64,000 nucleotides of DNA, from positions 2,170,001-2,234,000 of the forward strand of contig JAHRHY010000009.1 in assembly GCA_019671135.1 (NCBI GenBank). The letters are read 5' to 3'. Shown in pieces: positions 58,016 to 64,000 of the stretch. The notes under the pieces are model-generated. The model saw nothing but the letters and a program-made list of their open reading frames with translations, was not told the DNA's origin and did no database searches. The stretch is from Linnemannia hyalina. Lineage: Eukaryota > Mortierellomycota > Mortierellomycetes > Mortierellales > Mortierellaceae. Position numbers and translations under genes: made by a program. Numbering within the stretch: the first letter of the stretch is position 1; every line of letters begins with the position of its first letter.

Positions 58016-59278
58016 CTAGTGCAAGCCATCCAAGAGCACCGTTTCGCCCCCTCCTGTCTCTCCGTCCCCTATCTCTCCGCCGGCTGATGATCCTGCACGA
58101 GAGGTTCGTCCTTCTTGTTGACTGAAAGGCGGTCCTGCTCGCGACACAATTTGTGTTGAAGCGAGTGCAGCACGTGTGATGCGCTTTCCTGTTCTTGCTT
58201 CAGCATCGCCGCCGACAGCAAAGAGCGACTGTTCCGTTCCTGCTATTTTTGCGTGAAGGGCTTCGTGCTTGAAAATCTCCGCATTGGTGGGGCGACCTGG
58301 AGCTCTTTTCCCCAGGATCCAGTTCAGATCGTCGTTCGTTACGACACCGAGAGGAGCACGAGTACCCATTGCACCTGCTGCGCTGGAGATCTTACCAGTC
58401 GGTCACGATCCTGTTGTGGACGACGGCGGCTGGTTCTCCTCGTTCAGATCAAAGTACTGGTCCGACTTGACGTTTATGCCGGTGTCCTGCGAACGGATCC
58501 CTGACGAGGGTAGATAAATATCCGAGTGCGCTTGTTGCGCTATGGCCGTTGAGAAAAGGTTGTCGGCTTGACGGTTCTCCATCAGATCGAGCGAGTTTGA
58601 TCGCTCTCGCTCAGCACGTTTTGTCTTTTTCGTGGTAGTGTAATCCTCGGCCAGATACCGAAGTTCCTGATCAAACTCCTGCAGCTCATATGGATTATGC
58701 ATGGCATCGACCTCTCCAGGGAGTGGACGCTTGCCAAGCACACCACGAGACTCCAATTGACCAGAGATAGATCCAAAGTCATTCTCATCCTCCACCACAA
58801 TATGTTGCGCACGGGATGTGATGGATATGACATGGGTTTGTGTCGAACCACCCCAACTCCAGGCGTTGAATAAGAACAGAAATGGAGATTGATGACGACG
58901 ACGACGGCATGCCTGATCTCGAACGGAGCGCCGCCATACGGTACGAATCAACAACCTCCTTTGGCAGCGACGTCGGTAGATGAGAATCAGCCAAGGCGTC
59001 TTGGTGTCGGGATCATTGAGAGGGATGTCGGCATTATGCGAGTATCCCACAAACTCCGTCATCTACGTGTCATCATGGTTGACAACAGCCTTTGCTTTGC
59101 CTTTGGTCGCTACCTGCGGGTGATGGTCTGGACGAGAGGAATATGTCCTCTGATGAGCGACGTTGTTGTGTGTGTTGCGAAGGAGAAGTTCTTGTGCTGG
59201 TGAAGGATCGAATAGATAGAGCATGATGGAGCAGTGATGATACATACCAACAAACAAACATACAAACAAAAAGGTCAA
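58016..59278 (-). pseudogene. Uncharacterised accessory frame with internal stops
   Basis: A minus-strand frame runs through three open blocks in the same phase (59063-59278, 58403-59062 and 58016-58369), separated by a TAG at 59063-59065 and a TGA at 58403-58405. The middle block reads SRAQHIVVEDENDFGSISGQ, then a Lys/Arg/Glu helix region. The last block reads GTRAPLGVVTNDDLNWILG, then RPTNAEIFKHEALHAKIAG. These look like real protein, not composition artefacts. Another frame is also coding-like near 58785-58994, so a frameshift or intron may lie there. No family is recognised. A decayed gene is the simplest reading. Confidence 0.4.
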
Positions 59279-59510
59279 AGACTATTCGAATGTTATAGTA
59301 GCATGTTACGAACAGTAAATAAGGAAGATGTAAGGTACTTACAGGCACAGACGCGCGGCAAACACGTTGTTGTTCGTGATACCCGAGAGGTGGATAGGCG
59401 GATGTAGATGAAATACCGGTACGACGACCGCCGGCTTGCCCTTAAGTGACCGAAAGGAACCAAAGAGCATAATGTTGTTATGAGAGGGATATACATATCA
59501 CCAACAAAAT

Positions 59511-60122
59511 TTAGTTTTGACGTTCGGCATAGGGAACATCAATTATCACACCTGTAGGAATCCTGGGTACCATGTTCTGGACTCGAGTGACCCTTCGAGC
59601 CAACAGTTCTCGATGCGTCATTCCGGATGACCATGTCGTTGATCGAAAGGTTCCATTGACCTCGTACCTACATCCTGGTGCCTCTTGCTTTGTCCACATT
59701 CGATCAGCCAAGGTATACACAGGGTGTTGAGACGATTCAGCATTTCATGGGAGGAGAAGCTTGACGTTTTGTACATTCCTCAGGAAAGTTGTTGATCCTG
59801 GAACATATATGTTGGCTTCTATTTTGGAATCCCCAGTGGGAGTAACTGTTGTACAAGTGCACAACCCTAAACATGAAAAAAGGGCGCAATGGTCTATGAG
59901 CTGAGGAGACAAACACAACCGCACAACTCCTTTGATGCTATTAACCCACACAACGTGGTGGTCCCAGTCACCTAATGGCGAAAAAACAACCGCAGCTGGG
60001 CGAAGACTTCTGCTCACCATAGCCATCCGTCCCAAAAGAGACAGCCGGCATCGATCGCAGCACCACCACAGCCTTTTGGTTGTGGGAAGATCATAGCAAG
60101 AGACAGGCCAGCGTAAGAGCAT
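59511..60122 (-). pseudogene. Second stop-interrupted accessory frame
   Basis: Two minus-strand blocks in one phase (59745-60122 and 59511-59744) are separated by a single TGA at 59745-59747. The upper block includes GDSKIEANIYVPGSTTFLRN and the lower TLADRMWTKQEAPGCRYEVN then VPRIPTGVIIDVPYAE. Both look protein-like, but I recognise no family. It could be a relic, or an exon pair whose intron hides the stop. Confidence 0.3.
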
Positions 60123-60292
60123 TCGGCCAATGCATCACTCATGTACCCACGGAGCAACCAACTGCAACAGCTCGAGTCGACAGCATCACCTCAACGCAAG
60201 GACAAAGTCCTTGGGAGAGGAGAGTCATAGCAAGTGGTAGTCCAGCGTAGAAGCATTCAGCCTATAGCATCTCATGGACCCACAGGGACCCG
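60090..60292. repeat. Diverged direct repeat, about 65 bp
   Basis: The stretch from catagcaag at 60092 through cactcatgtacccacgg recurs, with several mismatches and small indels, from catagcaag at about 60227 through ctcatggacccacagg. The copies are about 135 bp apart. Confidence 0.55.
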
Positions 60293-62150
60293 GCTCGCAT
60301 CCAACCTCGAAATCCGTGCTCAATGCCACGCCTAGCCTGATATATACACTGCCATTACCTTGTGAACATGAATATCTTGATCGAGAAAAGTCGAAGAGTG
60401 CGCAATGAAGGGATTGCCAGCACTAAATGTTGTGTGGGAAGAGACGTCATGTTGCGCTGTAGAAAGGGAATGGTGGTGTTTGAGTAGAGTGTGGGAAGCG
60501 ACAGGTGAATAATAATTTCTTCGACGATACAAACAACGATTGATCTGTTGAACAAGGATTGGTTGCGTATATTTGTTGACGACTGTTGAGATATGGCGAT
60601 AAACTTTCGCTTCCTCGCTTCTTAAAACGAATGTCCATTAACAAGGGTCGAAACAGTCTGAGCCGTGCTCTCTTTCCCTCTGTTTTATTCTTTTGTACAA
60701 CAACAAGGCGAAGGATGGAGTTGACAACACCAAACGGGCGCAGACTTAAGATAAAGGGTCAAGTTTGTCTTCAGCACTTTGTGTCCCTTTGACTCTCACC
60801 ACACCCATCCCTCTCCACTCGCTCTCATCATCATCATCATCATCATCTCCTTCACTCCACAGACACATCGGTCTCCCATTCGGCAATCAGCAGCACCTCA
60901 AACTGTGAATCGCCCACCTTACATTAACAAGGATCGTTCAACACACCGAACACACCAACCAAGCACAACCCCTTCATCCAGCACTCAGCTACCACAGCCT
61001 TGAAAAACTCCAGAACCCCCTGTTTTCTCATACACAGGCATATCTCCGACTGCAATTCATACAGGCGGGGCACCCAGGACTCTTGAGCTAACAGACGTGC
61101 TTCCACTACAAAAGTAGATACCTTCTAACAAACAACCCAGAAAAGCAAGAAAACAACAAGAACACAAAAAAACAGCAACAGCTCAACACAGGCAAAGGAG
61201 TGTGCGATGTGCTAATATGCAAGAAAGCATTAGTTTAGTCCATATTGCGACCGTACTAACCAGTCTTCCTTGTTCATGCTGTGTAGCTCCTCATTCATCC
61301 AAGACTTTGCAAGTCCTCCTTTCGTCCACCGTCATCCAACTTCCACCCCCCCCCAAACCAAGGTCCTCACCGAGTAAGTTAGAGCAAGCTCAACTCTCGG
61401 CGAGCTAAAAGACACTACGACCATGATATTTATGTATCCTATGCTACCCTACGCCGCACTGTCAATAGCACACCAAGCACCTCTAGTTACCAGCCACTAG
61501 AAAGCCAGCAAAGCCCACCAAGCGTACTGTTCGCCATTCCTCTGGTAAGTGCCTCGTATGCAAAACATATAATGCATGACCTTGTTCAAAATTTCGACCA
61601 ATTAACTGACCATCGTTTCAATTGTTCTTTTACCAACTCCTCAGCCTTTTTATCAGCCTCTCTACAGTTATTTACTGTTCCAAACTTGCTACCAGTAACA
61701 GATACAGTCGTTGGTATCTTAGTAACCCTTTAACCCAGCCAAGGTAAGAAGAAAGAACCAAAATGATTGCATGTATTAATTGCTTGCTTAGTATTGTGAA
61801 AACCTGAGACTTATCAGGATGTGCATGCCCTTTCAACCCAAATAGCTCCAATGTCGTCTTCATCGCCTCAAGGCAACACGTCGTCAGAGCCAACTTTGCC
61901 AACCTTGTCTACATCTGGACATCCGGAAAGGACTACTGACGGGAAGCACTCCCTCTCTCAGCTCGAGCAGATTGCAGCCAGTGGAGGTATATCGGTCAGG
62001 ACGGGCAATAACCCGACGATTTTGCAAGCCATCACCGGCGTTCAGCTCGGACATCTCAACACGCTGAGCCCTATTTGTCATCGTGCTGCAGGGCACGCAA
62101 GCGCCGGCAGCGTCAACAACTAGCTCGCGGACTCTCAGTCGACCTCATCC
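60123..62150. other. Low-coding region before the last accessory gene
   Basis: About 2 kb. It holds the second half of the direct repeat, (tca)n near 60826-60847, and A/C-rich sequence resembling a leader. A 100-residue + frame (61821-62123, Ser/Thr-rich, containing GISVRTGNNPTILQAITG) may be a small gene or an upstream exon of the next gene; I cannot decide. Confidence 0.45.
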
Positions 62151-62517
62151 ATGCATTCGGCGAAGTTGAGCTTCAGGAAGCGCATATTGAGAATTTTCAA
62201 TGGAGGCTCCAAGACCACCGGCACCATTATTGCCATGCCAGCGTCTTCCGTACCCAATGCTCCCGCGTCTATATGTCCTACACCTAGTATCCATGCCATC
62301 GCTCCCGAAGCGGATGTCACTGATTTCTCGTTAGACAGGAGTACTCTGACCCAAACTATTCAAGGGACGACCATCGCACCTACCATTCCAACCATTCGCG
62401 TGCAACGACCTGTGATCGCTCAGGACACTCTCCGCATCGACATCTTTCAGAAGAATTTGTCCAGTCCTATCCTCAGCACCGACTTGCCCATGCCCAACGC
62501 GCGCATAGAAAAGACTA
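62151..62517 (+). pseudogene. N-terminal part of an accessory gene, cut by a transposon
   Basis: From ATG 62151 the frame encodes about 122 residues: a basic amphipathic start (MHSAKLSFRKRILRIFNGGS), then a Pro/Thr/Ile/Ala-rich stretch and the segment IDIFQKNLSSPILSTDLPMP then NARIEKT. I remember this kind of front end (a basic helix, an IFPKNL-like motif, then RIEKT) from large multi-domain proteins of Mortierella-type fungi that carry NACHT-type NTPase and WD40 repeats. That link is recollection only and is not checked. The Tc1/mariner element enters right after the Lys-Thr codons, so the reading frame is interrupted. The gene's remainder would lie beyond 64000. Confidence 0.4.
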
Positions 62518-62750
62518 AAGTGCTCCACAAAAGTGCTCCATCTTTCTCTGAATTCATCCTTTTTTTTTTAGAAATGCTCATCATCCTTCTTTGCAATCAG
62601 TCCCGGGATGTCTCTCCACGATTCCGAGGTCTTGTGTTCATGCTTCTATAAGAGCTATACCCATGTCGGTGATGATGTCATTGTGAAATAAATTCTTAAA
62701 ACCTGATTGCGAGATGGATCACTTTGCCGTGATTCAGCATCCTCTCAATC
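62518..62750. repeat. Left terminal inverted repeat
   Basis: It begins aagtgctccaca and contains atgctcatcatcc and tgtcggtgatgatgtcattg. It pairs with 63786-63986 reversed. About 33 bases (62696-62728) have no counterpart in the right arm. Confidence 0.85.
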
Positions 62751-62827
62751 TACTTTTTTCTTCGATCTTTCTTTAGCTACCACTTCATCATCTATTCTTA
62801 CATCAACTCCTCGCGCAACTAAACATC

Positions 62828-63768
62828 ATGCCACAAACAGGAAACAAAAACGACAAAAAAGGAAAGATGATCTCGCCTTCAGACAGAGCTACAGCCATTC
62901 AGCTGTTCATTTAAGGACAATCGACTCGAGAGGTTGCAGATTCACTAGGGATTGGCATCGCAACAGCAATCAGGATCAGGAAAGACAACGAGGAAAACAT
63001 ACCGCCTCCAAAAATGGGCAGACCTAATAAGACCTCCTTAAAGACCAGGGGGGTTCTTGGTTGCCAGATTAATACTGGTCAGCTTATATCACTTCGGGGT
63101 GCCCAGCGATTAATTCAGGAGAGAGATGGCGAGCATGTGGATGTGGAAACAGTCCGGTCGACGATTGGAAACGTGTAATGTTCTCTGGTGAGAGCGTCAT
63201 CAGTCGCGTGGGTGCTTTGGCAGGAACTACTTTTATAGTGATCGCGGTCGCAGGCGATTGTTACCTCACCAAGTTCATCCAACGCCACAAGCTGGTGGAG
63301 GGAAGATGATGGTATGGGGATACATCACTTTTTTTGGCGCAGGAGACCTTTGCCGGATCAACGACACACTCGATTCGGAGTTCTACCGCGAGGTCCTCAA
63401 CGATTATGTTCTCGCCTCCTTCGAGTGGCATGGTATGGATCGAGCAACATCCATTTTTCAGCAGGACAATGCTCGAGTGCATACTCTGGGCGTTATGCAG
63501 AACTGGTTTCGGGAGCATGATGTTACAGTTCTTAAATGGCCACCCAACTCTCATAACTTCAACCCTATTGAGCACGTTTAGGCCTACATCAAACGTCGTC
63601 TCTTTCGATACAAACAGCCGCCAAAAGACATAACCCACCTTTGGAAGCGTGTAGAGAAAATTTGAAGAAGACTTCCTAGTAAACTCCTACATAACCTGTA
63701 TGAAAGCATGCCCAGACGCATGATGGCACTGCTTCAATGCAGAGGAGGTGCGATAAAATATTAAAAAG
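62828..63768 (+). pseudogene. Dead Tc1/mariner transposase
   Basis: Start MPQTGNKNDKKGKMISPSDR at 62828, helix-turn-helix region GQSTREVADSLGIG then GRPNKT. The frame is broken by TAA at 62912-62914, a stop at 63175-63177, a frameshift near 63215-63225 and TAG at 63579-63581 where the family has Trp (NPIEHV-W). Catalytic residues are also lost: the first Asp (family F-S-D-E-S) is Gly in FSGES, and the third acidic position (family S-P-D-L-N-P-I-E) is Asn in NSHNFNPIE. Only the second Asp (QQDNARVH) remains. The product cannot be active. Confidence 0.87.
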
Positions 63769-63785
63769 TTGCGGTGTAATTTGAT

Positions 63786-63986
63786 GATTGAGAGGATGCT
63801 GAATCACAGAGAATTTATTTCACAATGACATCATCACCGACATGGGTATAGCTCTGATAGAAGCATGAACACAAGGCCTAGGAATCATGGAGAGGCATCC
63901 TATGGCGGATTACAAAGATGGATGATGAGCATTTCAAAAAAAAAGGATGAATTCAGAGAAAGATGGAGCACATTTGTGGAGCACTT
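63786..63986. repeat. Right terminal inverted repeat
   Basis: Reverse complement of the left arm, ending in ggagcactt immediately before the TA duplication. Confidence 0.85.
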
Positions 63987-64000
63987 TAGATGCCCTTGAA

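Larger units (their letters stand above)
62516..63988 (+). mobile_element. Tc1/mariner element with TA target duplication
   Basis: The element spans 62518-63986 (1,469 bp), bounded by TA at 62516-62517 and 63987-63988. Its ends are exact inverted copies (aagtgctcc ... ggagcactt). Inverted arms are long: 62518-62695 pairs with 63810-63986, and a further block, 62729-62750, pairs with 63786-63807. Arm divergence of roughly 10-15 percent and a decayed transposase show an old insertion. TA duplication, long inverted arms and a DDE transposase together define the superfamily. It interrupts the accessory frame starting at 62151. Confidence 0.9.

Noticed and set aside
1..64000. CRISPR arrays, operons, Shine-Dalgarno sites, rRNA and tRNA genes
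   Set aside because: Spliceosomal introns and fungal nuclear genes rule out a prokaryotic reading. I found no spaced repeat array and no stretch with both tRNA A-box and B-box plus a closing stem.

Overview
This is nuclear DNA from a filamentous fungus. The gene set (arginine-type CPS large subunit with a mitochondrial leader, ATG8, NMD3, TBL1, CYM1), the dense short GT-AG introns and the pyrimidine-rich leaders before start codons all fit. I favour an early-diverging fungus of the Mortierella type. That rests on the style of the acidic-tailed LRR protein and the accessory families at the right end, and it is an inference, not something the sequence proves. The standard genetic code is used. 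Most introns are 90-140 nt; the twelve in CYM1 run from 91 to 125 nt.

Positions 1-50,000 are a gene-dense housekeeping block. In order: 3' part of an LRR protein (+); CYM1/PreP presequence protease (-, 13 exons); LENG1/CIR_N-like protein (+, 7 exons); small Rieske protein (-); about 3.9 kb with no supported gene; SANT/Myb-like regulator (+); ELM1-like protein (-); pyroglutamyl peptidase (+); NMD3 (+); 2OG-Fe(II) oxygenase (-); WD40/AT-hook protein resembling a TFIIIC subunit (+); ATG8 (+); multi-pass membrane protein (-); two-finger C2H2 protein (+); amino acid permease (+); mitochondrial CPS large subunit (+); CHY/RING ubiquitin ligase (+); mitoribosomal mS33 (-); TBL1-like WD40 protein (+). 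Several neighbours share divergent promoters: CYM1/LENG1-like, ELM1/PGP, oxygenase/TFIIIC-like and mS33/TBL1. They act in different pathways (mitochondrial proteolysis and translation, 60S export, autophagy, arginine synthesis, RNA polymerase III transcription), so there is no metabolic cluster.

Positions 50,000-64,000 look accessory and decaying. The region holds an orphan kinase-domain tail and a head-to-head pair of secreted cupredoxins, only one of which carries a GPI-anchor tail. It also holds a multi-exon accessory gene with four apparent frame breaks and a D...E-x-A-K nuclease-like core, and further minus-strand open frames interrupted by single stops. At the end is a dead Tc1/mariner element of 1,469 bp, with TA target duplication and roughly 200-bp terminal inverted repeats, inserted in the N-terminal coding part of another accessory gene. 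This right arm is the most unusual part of the window. I found no CRISPR array, tRNA or rRNA gene.

Exon coordinates were worked out by hand from splice consensus, reading-frame phase and remembered family sequence. They are internally consistent in length and phase unless stated otherwise.
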